NCBI GenBank assembly: GCA_016706225.1 | Contig: JADJKB010000025.1 | Span: 682,001-746,000 of the forward strand | DNA: 64,000 bases | Source of the DNA: Myxococcales bacterium | GTDB lineage: Bacteria; Myxococcota_A; Polyangia; Polyangiales; Polyangiaceae | Direction: 5' to 3' | Shown: one piece after another, positions 26,417 to 34,491 of the stretch | How the letters are laid out: the number at the start of each line of letters is the position of its first letter | Position numbering within the stretch: the stretch's first letter is position 1 | Made by a program: the position numbers and the translations under genes | Notes under the pieces: generated by a model | The model's input: only the letters and a program-made list of their open reading frames with translations | Database searches by the model: none | Told to the model about the DNA's origin: nothing

Positions 26417-27976
26417 GTGGAAACCGTCGCGGATCCAGTGCAGCTCGGCACGTGGCTGACTCCGGAGGACCTGGGGCAGGTCGCCCGAGGACTGCGCCCG
26501 GTCGAGCTGTGCGCTGCCGCGCGTGAGCGTGTGATCGGGTCACGGCGTGCGATCGAGCAGATCGCGGCCGCCGGGGACGAAGCACCCCGGGTCTACGGCG
26601 TGAACACCGGTTTTGGCGCGCTGGCGGAGACCCGCATCAACTCTGCTGAAGTGCGGCGCTTGCAACGCAATCTGGTCCGCAGCCACTCGACGGGTGTGGG
26701 GCCGGACATGCCGGAGGCCGCCGTTCGCGGCATGATGTTGCTCCGCGCGCAGACGCTCGCTCTCGGTCACTCGGGGGTGCGCCCTGTGGTCATCGAACTG
26801 TTGCTCGGCATGCTCGGACGGAACGTCGTGCCGCGTGTGCCAGCGCAGGGCTCCGTCGGTGCGTCCGGTGATCTGGCGCCGCTGGCTCATCTGGCGCTGG
26901 TGATGATCGGCGAAGGTGAGGCGCGACTGGCAGGCGTGCTCATGACCGGCGCGGAGGCGCTGGCCGGCGCGGGACTGACGCCGCTCGAGCTCGAGGCCAA
27001 GGAAGGGCTGGCGCTGATCAACGGCACGCAGTTCATGACGTCGTACGGCGTCCTCGCGCTGTGCGACGCGGAGCAGCTCTTGCGGATCGCGGATGTTGCC
27101 GGCGCCATGAGCCTGGACGCGCTCAAGGGCTCTGCGCGACCGTTCGAAGACCGCCTGATGAAGCTGCGACCCCACCCGGGCCAGGCCAGGGTCGCCGAGA
27201 ACCTGCGCAAGCTGCTGGCCGACAGCGCGATCATGGAGAGCCACCACGACTGCAACAAGGTGCAAGATCCGTATTCCCTCCGCTGCATGCCGCAGGTGCA
27301 TGGGGCGTCGCGGGATGCGCTCGCCTGGGTGCGCGAGGTGCTGGAGCGGGAGATCAACAGCGCCACGGACAACCCCAGCGTGTTCGTGGCCGACGATGGC
27401 AGCGCCGATGTGGTCAGCGGGGGGAACTTCCACGGCCAGCCGGTGGCCTACGCTCTGGATCTGGCGGCCATTGCGCTGGCCGAGCTCGGGAACATCAGCG
27501 AGCGGCGGGTCGAGCAGCTGGTCAATCCGGCGTTGTCGAGCGGGCTCACGCCGTTCTTGGCCAAGAACAGCGGACTCGAGAGCGGTTTCATGATCGCTCA
27601 GGTCGCCAGCGCTTCGCTGGTGAGCGAGAACAAGGTGCTGTGCCATCCGGCCAGCGTGGATTCGATTCCGTCGAGCGCGGGTCGAGAGGATCACGTCAGC
27701 ATGGGCAGCATCGGCGCGCGCAAGCTGGAGCAGGTGGTCGAGAACGTGCGGCGCTGTCTGGCGATCGAGCTGATGACCGCGGCGCAGGGACTCGAGCAGC
27801 GGTTGCCGCTGCGCGGTGGGCGCGGGGTCGAGGCGGCGCGCGGGGCGGTGCGCCAGGTGGTCGCGCCGCTCGATGACGACCGGCCGCTCTATCGCGACAT
27901 CGAGGCGGTGGTGGGGTTGATTCGGGATGGGTCGATGGTGGAGGCGGTGGCGGGGGCGATTTCGGGGTTGGGGTAG
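26417..27976 (+). CDS. hutH: Histidine ammonia-lyase
   Basis: HutH removes ammonia from L-histidine to give trans-urocanate, the first step of histidine degradation, in the cytoplasm. The 519 residues cover the full family length. The MIO cofactor triad Ala149-Ser150-Gly151 lies in GSVGASGDLAPL. The active-site Tyr in YGVNTGFG and the motifs ESHHDCNKVQDPYSLRC and SSAGREDHVSMG are intact. The long family motif favours HutH over phenylalanine ammonia-lyase or tyrosine aminomutase, although related lyases in myxobacterial secondary metabolism share the fold. There are no hutU, hutI or hutG neighbours. The GTG start follows a TATAGA box by 6 nt. Confidence 0.93.
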   Translation: METVADPVQLGTWLTPEDLGQVARGLRPVELCAAARERVIGSRRAIEQIAAAGDEAPRVYGVNTGFGALAETRINSAEVRRLQRNLVRSHSTGVGPDMPEAAVRGMMLLRAQTLALGHSGVRPVVIELLLGMLGRNVVPRVPAQGSVGASGDLAPLAHLALVMIGEGEARLAGVLMTGAEALAGAGLTPLELEAKEGLALINGTQFMTSYGVLALCDAEQLLRIADVAGAMSLDALKGSARPFEDRLMKLRPHPGQARVAENLRKLLADSAIMESHHDCNKVQDPYSLRCMPQVHGASRDALAWVREVLEREINSATDNPSVFVADDGSADVVSGGNFHGQPVAYALDLAAIALAELGNISERRVEQLVNPALSSGLTPFLAKNSGLESGFMIAQVASASLVSENKVLCHPASVDSIPSSAGREDHVSMGSIGARKLEQVVENVRRCLAIELMTAAQGLEQRLPLRGGRGVEAARGAVRQVVAPLDDDRPLYRDIEAVVGLIRDGSMVEAVAGAISGLG

Positions 27977-28232
27977 GCCGGGAGCGGGAGCGGGAGCGGG
28001 ACGGAGCGGGAGCGGGAGGCGGAGCGCGAGACGCAGCGGGGGCGGGAGCGGGAGACGCAGCGGGGGCGGGAGCGGGAGACGCAGCGGGGGCGGGAGCGGG
28101 GCGAGGGAGAGGGAGCGGGACGGCGCGGGAGCGGGAGGCGGAGCGGGAGCGGGAGACGGAGCGGGAGACGCAGCGGGGGCGGGAGCGGGAGAGGGAGACG
28201 GAGACCGAGCGGGAGCGAAGCGCGGGCGGGGG
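27977..28232 (+). repeat. GC-rich GGGAGC tract with three 24-bp tandem repeats
   Basis: A low-complexity tract starts directly after the hutH stop and consists of GGGAGC-type units. Within it, 28028-28099 holds three exact tandem copies of a 24-bp unit (GAGACGCAGC followed by G-rich sequence). G-runs are all on the plus strand. From 28233 to 28381 the DNA is ordinary and I see no gene in it. The tract resembles the one at 14242. Confidence 0.88.
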
Positions 28233-28381
28233 AGTTGTGGCGGTTTGCGACGAGCATGCCGGTTGCGTGAGGCTCGCACACGCGTGCCAGCGGGAGCTGG
28301 CACTGGCGCGTGCAGCGCTGCTTGGAATTTGTTGTGGGTGTCGGCGTGAGCGATGTGCGGGAGTGTGATTGGGGAGGCGGC

Positions 28382-28423
28382 TTTTTCTCCAGTCCTTCAC
28401 GGGGTGAAAGGACTGGAGAAAAA
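28382..28423 (+). promoter_or_regulatory. Strong hairpin enclosing the ribosome-binding site of the four-helix-bundle gene
   Basis: TTTTTCTCCAGTCC-TTCAC (28382-28400) pairs with GTGAAAGGACTGGAGAAAAA (28404-28423), with one bulged base and a GGG loop. The hairpin ends one base before the ATG. The right arm holds the only Shine-Dalgarno-like sequence (GGAG), so the folded RNA would block translation initiation. Confidence 0.7.
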
Positions 28424-28424
28424 C

Positions 28425-28775
28425 ATGAACTCAGCATCGCTTCCTCATCACCGACTGTTGGCCTGGCACCTCGCGGCCGAGCTCGTGCGGCTCGTGTTCG
28501 CGATCCGCATCTCGGACGCAGATGATCGGCGCGAAACCCGCAGGGCCGCCAAGAGCTGCGCACGCAACGTTGCCGAAGGGGCCGGGCGAACGTCGCGCGC
28601 CGACAAGGCTCGCGTCTACGCCATCGCTCGCGGCGAGTGCGGCGAGTGCGTGGCCAGCATCGAGCTCGCGGGTGCGACCGGGGCCTGTGCGGCCGCCGAC
28701 GTCGAGCGCGTGACGGCGCTCGGGAGCCGACTGTCGGGCATGCTCTATCGCCTGAGTCTGGCCGGGCGCGGGTGA
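28425..28775 (+). CDS. Four-helix-bundle protein (23S rRNA intervening-sequence/S23 family)
   Basis: A 116-residue all-helical protein with the family signature. The N-terminal helix (LLAWHLAAELVRLVF) is followed by DRRETRRAAKSCARNVAEGAGR, where the conserved family core reads xSxxNIAEGxGR, and then by a long helix rich in charged residues. Relatives occur as ORFs inside 23S rRNA intervening sequences, as Avd accessory proteins of diversity-generating retroelements, and as free-standing genes of unknown role. No rRNA or reverse transcriptase is here, so this is a free-standing copy. The ATG at 28425 lies directly behind a perfect-looking hairpin that contains its ribosome-binding site. Confidence 0.82.
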   Translation: MNSASLPHHRLLAWHLAAELVRLVFAIRISDADDRRETRRAAKSCARNVAEGAGRTSRADKARVYAIARGECGECVASIELAGATGACAAADVERVTALGSRLSGMLYRLSLAGRG

Positions 28776-28779
28776 GCGC

Positions 28780-29160
28780 TCACTTGCAGCTGAAGCCGCC
28801 GCCGGCCCAGCCGGTACCAGACGCGGCTGCGGCGAAACAGGCTGCCGCCATCTGTTTCATGTAGGTCTTGGTTGGCTCGGGTGCGTTCTCCGCGTTCTGC
28901 GAGACCGCCTGGCAACACTTCTTCATGCTGGCCGAGCTGCCGCCGCCGACCTTCTTTGCATCCGCGTCGGCGTCCTCGGGGGCGTCGGGGGCCGCGTCCT
29001 CCACCTCGAGCACCAGGGCTGCGTCGGGTGTCTCGGTGGCCGTGGCCGTGGGCAGCGGAGGTGGCGCCTCGTCCTTCTGGCACTTGTTGCAGCCGCCCGC
29101 CATCACCAGCGGAGCCGCGAAACCAAGGATGATTGTCGTGAGAGATCGGGATGCTCGCAT
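28780..29160 (-). CDS. Small Cys-containing lipoprotein of unknown function
   Basis: A 126-residue protein beginning MRASRSLTT, with a hydrophobic segment and a lipobox-like MAGGC. The first mature residues are CNKCQKDE, so the second Cys is close to the lipid anchor. A Pro/Asp/Ala-rich linker (about 40-80) leads to a C-terminal helical domain with CCQAV and ACFAAA Cys pairs and a final FSCK. I do not recognise the family. It converges on the four-helix-bundle gene with only 4 bp between the stops, and diverges from the PaaX-like regulator. Confidence 0.72.
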   Translation of the reverse strand: MRASRSLTTIILGFAAPLVMAGGCNKCQKDEAPPPLPTATATETPDAALVLEVEDAAPDAPEDADADAKKVGGGSSASMKKCCQAVSQNAENAPEPTKTYMKQMAAACFAAAASGTGWAGGGFSCK

Positions 29161-29365
29161 GTGCCTCCAAGGGGCTCGACTGCGCGCGAGCATCGCACGC
29201 CGACATCGCTTGCGCCAAACTCGCGGGGCCGCCGCGCCAGGTCACACCGGCCGTTTCGCGGGATTCTCTGCGCGAAAGGCCGGAGCCTGGGCTCAGGCCC
29301 ACGGGCGGCGACCCGGCTCGGAGCGCTCGCGCCGCTGCGCTGGGCGCCGAAAGAATCCCATGACC

Positions 29366-29410
29366 GAATATTACCACTGTAGACACGACATGCGTTAACC
29401 GGTAATATTC
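29366..29410 (+). promoter_or_regulatory. Operator-like inverted repeat overlapping the paaX-like promoter
   Basis: GAATATTACC (29366-29375) and GGTAATATTC (29401-29410) are perfect inverted copies 25 bp apart. The right copy contains TAATAT (29403-29408), a -10-like box ending 7 nt before the GTG start. This geometry suits autorepression by the PaaX-like protein. Two ordinary hairpins (29249-29281 and near 29284-29300) occupy the rest of the 255-bp divergent gap. Confidence 0.6.
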
Positions 29411-29415
29411 AGACC

Positions 29416-30243
29416 GTGGTGCTCCGACCGCAGGCCCTGGTGCTCGATCTGCTCTCGGCGGTGGGCGGAGAGCCCATGCCGGTGCGCGCGCTCGTGCGCG
29501 CTGCGGAGGGGCTGGGCATCTCGGGCAACGCGCTCCGGGTCGCGCTGACTCGGCTGCTGGCCCAAGGCAAGCTGGAGCAGAGCTCGCGGGGATACTACGG
29601 GCTCGCGAGCGGCGCGCGGGCCGTGCAAGAGCACGTTGCGGCGTGGTCGAGGCTCGAGGAGCGCATGACGCCGTGGCGCGGGGGCTGGGTGGTGCTTCAC
29701 GTCGCTGGGCTGCCGCGAGCAAACCAGCGGCGCCGACAACGCGCGCTCCGGTTTCTCGGCTTCGCCGAGCTGGGCCCGTCGCTGCAGGTGCGGCCGGACA
29801 ACCTCACCGGCGGTGTTGCCGGCGTTCGGTTCGCCCTGAGCGGACTCGGCCTCGAGCCCGAGGCAGTGGTCGCAAGCCTCGGCGAGCTCGATTCCGCGAC
29901 GGAGTCCCGCGCGCGCAGCTTGTGGGACGGGCGCAGCCTCGAGCGGCAGTATGACAAACTCTCGCGCTCGCTCGAGCTGAGTGGTGCGCGACTGGAGAGC
30001 TTGCCGATCGACCGGGCCCTCGCCGAGTGTTTCAGCCTGGGCGGGCGTGCCATTCGGCAGCTGGCCTTTGATCCGCTGTTGCCCGAGCCCATCGTGCGGG
30101 CCGAACCGCGCGTTGCCCTGGTGCGGGAGATGCGCGCTTACGATCGCAAGGGCCGCCGCGTGTGGCGGCGGTTCCTGAGGGCCGAACGGGCCCCGCTGAT
30201 CGAGTCGCTGCTGGAGCTGACAAAAGGGGAGGTTTTTGCATGA
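29416..30243 (+). CDS. PaaX-family transcriptional regulator
   Basis: A 275-residue protein with PaaX architecture. An N-terminal winged helix (LVLDLLSAVGG..., GISGNALRVALTRLLAQGKLEQSSRGYYGL) is followed by the central PaaX domain (WRGGWVVLHV, RRRQRALRFLGFAELGPSLQVRPDNL) and a helical C-terminal part. PaaX itself represses phenylacetate degradation and responds to phenylacetyl-CoA. No paa gene is nearby, so the ligand is unknown. The GTG start is preceded by a TAATAT box inside a perfect inverted repeat. Its stop overlaps the radical SAM gene (ATGA), so the two products are linked in expression. Confidence 0.87.
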   Translation: MVLRPQALVLDLLSAVGGEPMPVRALVRAAEGLGISGNALRVALTRLLAQGKLEQSSRGYYGLASGARAVQEHVAAWSRLEERMTPWRGGWVVLHVAGLPRANQRRRQRALRFLGFAELGPSLQVRPDNLTGGVAGVRFALSGLGLEPEAVVASLGELDSATESRARSLWDGRSLERQYDKLSRSLELSGARLESLPIDRALAECFSLGGRAIRQLAFDPLLPEPIVRAEPRVALVREMRAYDRKGRRVWRRFLRAERAPLIESLLELTKGEVFA

Positions 30244-31196
30244 AACTGCCGATGTATTCCCGGCCTGTCGCCTACGATCGCCTGGGTGCGGAGCCGCCCC
30301 AGCGGTTTCCGGGCGCGATGCTCAACGTCACGAACCGCTGCAACCTCACCTGCTCTCACTGCTTCGTCTACACCGACGGCAACCCGAACGACCCGTCTCA
30401 CGACATCCCCGACGACGAGCTCTTGGCCGAGCTCGTGCGGGTGCGTGACCGGCATGGATTGTTCGGCATGCTCTGGATGGGCGGCGAGCCCATGCTGCGC
30501 TGGCGACTGCTCGAGCGTGGCGTGAAGTTGTTTCAGCGCAACGTCATCACCACCAACGGCACGGTTGGTCTCAAGGACTTCGGTGCCAGTGTGACGTATG
30601 TCGTTTCGCTGGATGGGCCTCAGGATCTGAACGACAAGGTGCGCGGGGAGGGGGTCTACGCCCGAGCGAAGCGCACCATCAACGCGGTTCCGGACGACTT
30701 CGTGCCCACGCTGCAGTTGCAGTGTGTCGTGACCAAGGAGAATCAGGACCGACTCGAGGAGCTGGTGCTCGACTTCGTCGATTCCCAGGCCGACGGCCTG
30801 GTGTTTTCGTTCCACGTGCCCAACGAGGGTGAGGTCTCGGAGCTGGCGTGGCGCGACGTGGAGGAGCGCGAAGCGGCGGTGGAGCGTGTGCTCGAGCTCA
30901 AACGCCGCTACCCGACCTTCGTCTGGAACTCGACGCGGGCGCTGGAGCTGATGCGGCCGGCGACGGCGCGCCTGGTCACCGATCGCTGCCCGGCGGTCAA
31001 GACCGTGCTCCCGCTCTACGTCGAGGCAGGCGCCTTCACCAACCCCAAGTGCTGCTACGGCAACAACGCGGACTGTGATCGCTGCGGCGGTTGGGTGGTG
31101 TTTGCCCACGCGGCAAAGCTGGAGGGACCCTGGGATGCCATCGTGCCGCCGACCGAGGCTGCGAGCCCGCTCGCGATGTATTTCATGACGGCGTGA
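30240..31196 (+). CDS. Radical SAM enzyme with C-terminal Cys cluster
   Basis: The 318-residue protein has the radical SAM motif CNLTCSHC (C34, C38, C41), which binds a 4Fe-4S cluster that cleaves S-adenosylmethionine. MLWMGGEP and VVSLDGPQ are further SAM-binding motifs of the TIM-barrel. The C-terminus carries a CCYGNNADCDRCGGW cluster, which could bind an auxiliary Fe-S centre as in SPASM-like enzymes. The substrate is unknown. No precursor peptide or methyltransferase is adjacent. The ATG lies inside the stop of the PaaX-like regulator, and a lipase-like lipoprotein gene follows 57 bp downstream. Confidence 0.88.
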   Translation: MKLPMYSRPVAYDRLGAEPPQRFPGAMLNVTNRCNLTCSHCFVYTDGNPNDPSHDIPDDELLAELVRVRDRHGLFGMLWMGGEPMLRWRLLERGVKLFQRNVITTNGTVGLKDFGASVTYVVSLDGPQDLNDKVRGEGVYARAKRTINAVPDDFVPTLQLQCVVTKENQDRLEELVLDFVDSQADGLVFSFHVPNEGEVSELAWRDVEEREAAVERVLELKRRYPTFVWNSTRALELMRPATARLVTDRCPAVKTVLPLYVEAGAFTNPKCCYGNNADCDRCGGWVVFAHAAKLEGPWDAIVPPTEAASPLAMYFMTA

Positions 31197-31253
31197 GCGG
31201 CGGCCACATTCAGCCGCGCCCGAGGGCGGGGAGATCCCTGCTAGGCTGGCCTC

Positions 31254-33464
31254 GTGCGCGCGATGACCTGGCTGGTGCTGCTTGGGGCGTGCAGCGTCGC
31301 TTGTGGTGAGGATGAACGCCTCGCGGGAGGGGTCGAGGTCCCGTTCCTCGTGCCGCCGAGCGGGTTGCCCGCCTTTGGTGACGTGCCGTGGCCGAGTGAT
31401 CTCTACCTCGATGCGTCGGGCTCGGTCGGAGTCGTGCCCGGGCTCGAGCGCGTCGCCACGCAAGCGGGACCGATCGAGGAAGGTCTGCGTGCGCTCGACG
31501 GCTTCGGGCGCTCGACGGGCGCACTGTTTTTCGTGGGCGAGCCCCTGGACCCCGAGAGCCTGCCGCGCACCTGGGACGCGGCCGTCGAGTGGACCGCGAG
31601 CGCGCGCATCGTCGACGTCGACCGTGAGTCCCCGCTCTTCGGCAAACGTTATCCTGCGTACGGCAAGCCGCTACCGAGTCTCGGTGCGGTCGCCGTCATC
31701 CCGGTGCCGGGCGTCGTGCTCCCGCCGGGTGTTCGACACGCCGTCGTCCTGACCTCACGCGTGCGCAGCACGAGCGGGGTTCCGCTGGTCGCGTCGCCGG
31801 AGCTGCGGGCCATCGCCGAGACTCCGAAACCCGAGCGCAACACCGCTGCCGTTCGGCTGTATGCCGACGCCATCGATGCGCTGCTCGAGAGCGGGGCCAT
31901 CAGCGAGCTCGACGAGCTGGCGAGCCTCGCGGTCTTTCGCACGTCGGCGCGGGTGCGCGAGCTGCCGATCTTGCGCGAACGCCTGCGCGGGCAGCCGGCT
32001 CCGGCGCTGATCTTCGGCGCGGATGCCGCGCCCTACACCTCGAAGGTCTTCGGGCCGGTGGGTGAGGTCAGCTTGGACGCATGGCTCGGCAAGCCGGAGA
32101 AAGACGAACAGGGAATCGAGTGGCCGGGTGGCGACAACCCCGGCGGCATTGCCCACGATCAGATCGCTGCCGTGGCGCATGCCGCGTTTGTCGCACCGAG
32201 TTTTCTCGATCCTGTCTCGCGCCACTTCGAAAAGGACGCGAGCGGCGAGTACGTGCTCGCCGCCCCGAACGCGAGCATCCCGGTGACGCTGGTGATCCCG
32301 AAGGCGGCCGCGCCGGCAACCGGGTACCCCGTCGTCATCAACGGTCACGGCCTCTCGAACGATCGTGGCAGCATGCTGTCCGTCGCCAACGAGCTGTGCC
32401 GCGCGGGGTTTGCCGTGATCGGCATCGACGACGTGTTGCACGGCGCGCGCGGCGGCATTCCCGACGTCAAGAACAACTACGCGGGCGGGTACGACGGGCC
32501 GGACGGGATCCCCGACGACAAACCGATTGCCATCAAGTTCTTTGCTGGGTTCTCCGACTTCGTGGCGGTGCGCGACAATTTTCGGCAGACCATCCTCGAT
32601 CAGACCAGCCTGGTGCGGCTGATCCAGAGCGCGAAGCTCGATCTGTCCAAGCTTGCGACGGCCGGCAGCGTGCCGAAGCTCGACCCCAAACGCATCTACT
32701 GGAGCGGGGGTTCGCTGGGCGGGATCATGGGCACGATGACGCTGGCGGTGGAGCCAGAGATCCGCGGGGCCGCGCTCCAGGTTCCCGGCGCCAGCTTCGT
32801 TCAGCTCATCACCACCAGCTCCGCAAAGGTCGCGCCGCTCGTGACCAGCATCGCCCTGGGCGCGTTCGGTGGCCAAGGCGAGGAGGTGCTCGACGAGTTT
32901 CATCCGCTCGCCGCCCTCTTGGCGACGCTGACGGAGGCCGGGGATCCCATCGCCTACGCGCCTCACATCATGCGGGACTCGATCTCGGGGCGCGCGGTGC
33001 CCGACGTGATGATCACGTATGCGCTCGGCGACGAGGTGCTGCCCAACATCGCGACCATTGCGCTGATCCGCGCCATGGGCCTGGAGATCGCCACGCCGTC
33101 TCTGGTGGGCGTGCCGGGCATTGCCGAGCGCGCGTCGCCGGTCAGCGGCAACCTGAGCGGGCGTACGGCCGTCGCGGTCCAGTATTCTCCGGCGAATCAC
33201 GGGCTCGGATACGGGCGCTACGACCTGCGCGAGTTCATGCCGGGTGTGCCCTTCGACGGAGAGGAGCGCTTCCCGCGGCTGCCGGCGCAGTTCAACTTCG
33301 AGATGCCGATCCGCGAACACTCGCGCCAGCTGGCGGCGTTCCTGAAGAGCGCCAACGCGGGCAAGGCCGTGGTCGAGGTGACAGCCCCACCGGTCGCAGA
33401 TTTCGATGGGGACGGCGCGCTCGACGCGGACGACGCGGCGCCCCTCAATCCCAAGCAGAAGTGA
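31254..33464 (+). CDS. Alpha/beta-hydrolase-like lipoprotein (extracellular lipase type)
   Basis: The 736-residue lipoprotein has lipobox SVAC shortly after MTWLVLLG. The N-terminal 300 residues resemble the beta-rich region of bacterial extracellular lipases (FGDVPWPSDLY, PGVRHAVVLTSRVRS). The hydrolase domain has an oxyanion strand VVINGHGLSNDRGS and the nucleophile elbow WSGGSLGG with Ser at about 487. Near the C-terminus SPANHGLGYGRYDL supplies a likely catalytic His, and a Ca-loop-like DFDGDGALDADD ends the protein. An esterase or lipase acting outside the cell is likely. It is a shorter relative of the protein at 20861-24583. GTG 31254 gives a positive n-region; ATG 31263 is an alternative. 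Confidence 0.82.
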   Translation: MRAMTWLVLLGACSVACGEDERLAGGVEVPFLVPPSGLPAFGDVPWPSDLYLDASGSVGVVPGLERVATQAGPIEEGLRALDGFGRSTGALFFVGEPLDPESLPRTWDAAVEWTASARIVDVDRESPLFGKRYPAYGKPLPSLGAVAVIPVPGVVLPPGVRHAVVLTSRVRSTSGVPLVASPELRAIAETPKPERNTAAVRLYADAIDALLESGAISELDELASLAVFRTSARVRELPILRERLRGQPAPALIFGADAAPYTSKVFGPVGEVSLDAWLGKPEKDEQGIEWPGGDNPGGIAHDQIAAVAHAAFVAPSFLDPVSRHFEKDASGEYVLAAPNASIPVTLVIPKAAAPATGYPVVINGHGLSNDRGSMLSVANELCRAGFAVIGIDDVLHGARGGIPDVKNNYAGGYDGPDGIPDDKPIAIKFFAGFSDFVAVRDNFRQTILDQTSLVRLIQSAKLDLSKLATAGSVPKLDPKRIYWSGGSLGGIMGTMTLAVEPEIRGAALQVPGASFVQLITTSSAKVAPLVTSIALGAFGGQGEEVLDEFHPLAALLATLTEAGDPIAYAPHIMRDSISGRAVPDVMITYALGDEVLPNIATIALIRAMGLEIATPSLVGVPGIAERASPVSGNLSGRTAVAVQYSPANHGLGYGRYDLREFMPGVPFDGEERFPRLPAQFNFEMPIREHSRQLAAFLKSANAGKAVVEVTAPPVADFDGDGALDADDAAPLNPKQK

Positions 33465-33498
33465 ACGGGCAGTCGTTCCGCGGCAGAGCGGACGATGC

Positions 33499-33504
33499 TA
33501 CACT
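33499..33504 (+). promoter_or_regulatory. -10-like TACACT box
   Basis: TACACT ends 6 nt before the ATG at 33511. No Shine-Dalgarno sequence is present, consistent with a leaderless transcript. Confidence 0.4.
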
Positions 33505-33510
33505 CCGCGC

Positions 33511-34362
33511 ATGTTCCGGCGAACCTTGGGTGTGATTGCGGTTTCCGTGCTCGCGGCGTGCGGGGGCGACGACTCCAGCTCATCGAGCGGCGGCGGCGTC
33601 AGCAGCGCGAGTGGCGGCAGCGGCGGCAGTAGCGCGAGTGGCGGCAGCGGCGGCAGCAGCGCGAGTGGCGGCAGCGGCGGCAGCAGCGCGAGTGGCGGCA
33701 GCGGCGGCGGCGCAGCGGGCACGGGCGGCGCCAGCGGAGCCGGCGGTAATTCCGGCGGAGCAGCGGGCACCGGCGGAGCCGGCGGCAACACGGGCGGAGC
33801 AGCCGGCACCGGCGGTAGCGCGGGTGGCACCGGAGGCAGCACGGGTGGCAGCGGCGGCAGCGGTGGCAGCACGGGCGGTAGCGGCGGCAGCGGCGGCAGC
33901 GGTGGCCAAGCTTGCACCTGGGGAACGACCCAGTGCCCGAGCGGGGAGTACTGCGAAGCGCCCGGCTGCGGCGCGGGCAAGTGCGTGAAGATCCCCAGCG
34001 AGACCGACGGCAAGACCCCGGTCTGCGGCTGTGACGGCGTGACCTACTGGAACACGTCGGTCGCGGCGCACGCGTCCATGAGCGTGAAGGGGTCCGGCGC
34101 CTGCAGCACGGGTGGCAAGACCTGCGGTGGGTTCGTGGGGACCCAGTGCCCCACCAACACGTACTGCAACTACGCCGTTTCGAGCTCGAGCATGTGCAAC
34201 GTCTCGGACGCGTCGGGAACCTGCTGGGGGCTGCCTGCGAATTGTCCCACGATCCTGATCGGTCCGAGCACCCGCGCCTGCAAGGCCACGAGCTGCAAGC
34301 CCGAGTGTGATCTGATCAAGAGCGGTGCTGTCTGGTACGCGGACAACACCTGCCCGGTGTGA
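33511..34362 (+). CDS. Lipoprotein with repetitive Gly/Ser linker and Kazal-like domain
   Basis: The 283-residue lipoprotein has lipobox LAAC. About 115 residues of Gly/Ser/Ala-rich linker follow, including four 27-bp repeats. The Cys-rich C-terminal half contains a Kazal-type signature, PVCGCDGVTYWNTSVAAH...GSGAC, the fold of serine-protease inhibitors. One usual Kazal Cys position reads Ser (NTS instead of NEC), so the disulfide set is not canonical. A second Cys-rich stretch (QCPTNTYCNYAV, SGTCWGLP, CKATSCKPEC) follows. Myxobacteria secrete many proteases, so a surface-tethered inhibitor that protects the cell is plausible. Confidence 0.8.
   Translation: MFRRTLGVIAVSVLAACGGDDSSSSSGGGVSSASGGSGGSSASGGSGGSSASGGSGGSSASGGSGGGAAGTGGASGAGGNSGGAAGTGGAGGNTGGAAGTGGSAGGTGGSTGGSGGSGGSTGGSGGSGGSGGQACTWGTTQCPSGEYCEAPGCGAGKCVKIPSETDGKTPVCGCDGVTYWNTSVAAHASMSVKGSGACSTGGKTCGGFVGTQCPTNTYCNYAVSSSSMCNVSDASGTCWGLPANCPTILIGPSTRACKATSCKPECDLIKSGAVWYADNTCPV
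33604..33711 (+). repeat. Four 27-bp tandem in-frame repeats
   Basis: Four consecutive 27-bp units, each encoding SASGGSGGS, differ at only two or three bases. Contraction or expansion would change the spacer length in 9-residue steps. Confidence 0.92.
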
Positions 34363-34491
34363 GATGCGCTCTGGATGAGGCGCAATCCGTGGCGTGGACT
34401 CGCGTGGCTTCGCGCGCGCTCGAGCCGCGAGACGGACCCGGCGCGAGCGCGGCCATCGACAAGTGTGCTCCGGGCGCTACGCTCACGACCA

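Noticed and set aside
26540..28303. 587-codon minus-strand frame over hutH and the repeat tract
   Set aside because: Arg/Pro/Ser-rich shadow of hutH, whose catalytic residues are intact; half of it is translated repeat DNA.
28425..28775. Ribosomal intervening sequence or diversity-generating retroelement
   Set aside because: No 23S rRNA, reverse transcriptase or variable repeat lies nearby; only the accessory-like gene is present.
33604..33711. CRISPR-like repeat in the Gly/Ser lipoprotein
   Set aside because: The repeats are contiguous, in frame and encode SASGGSGGS; no spacers exist.
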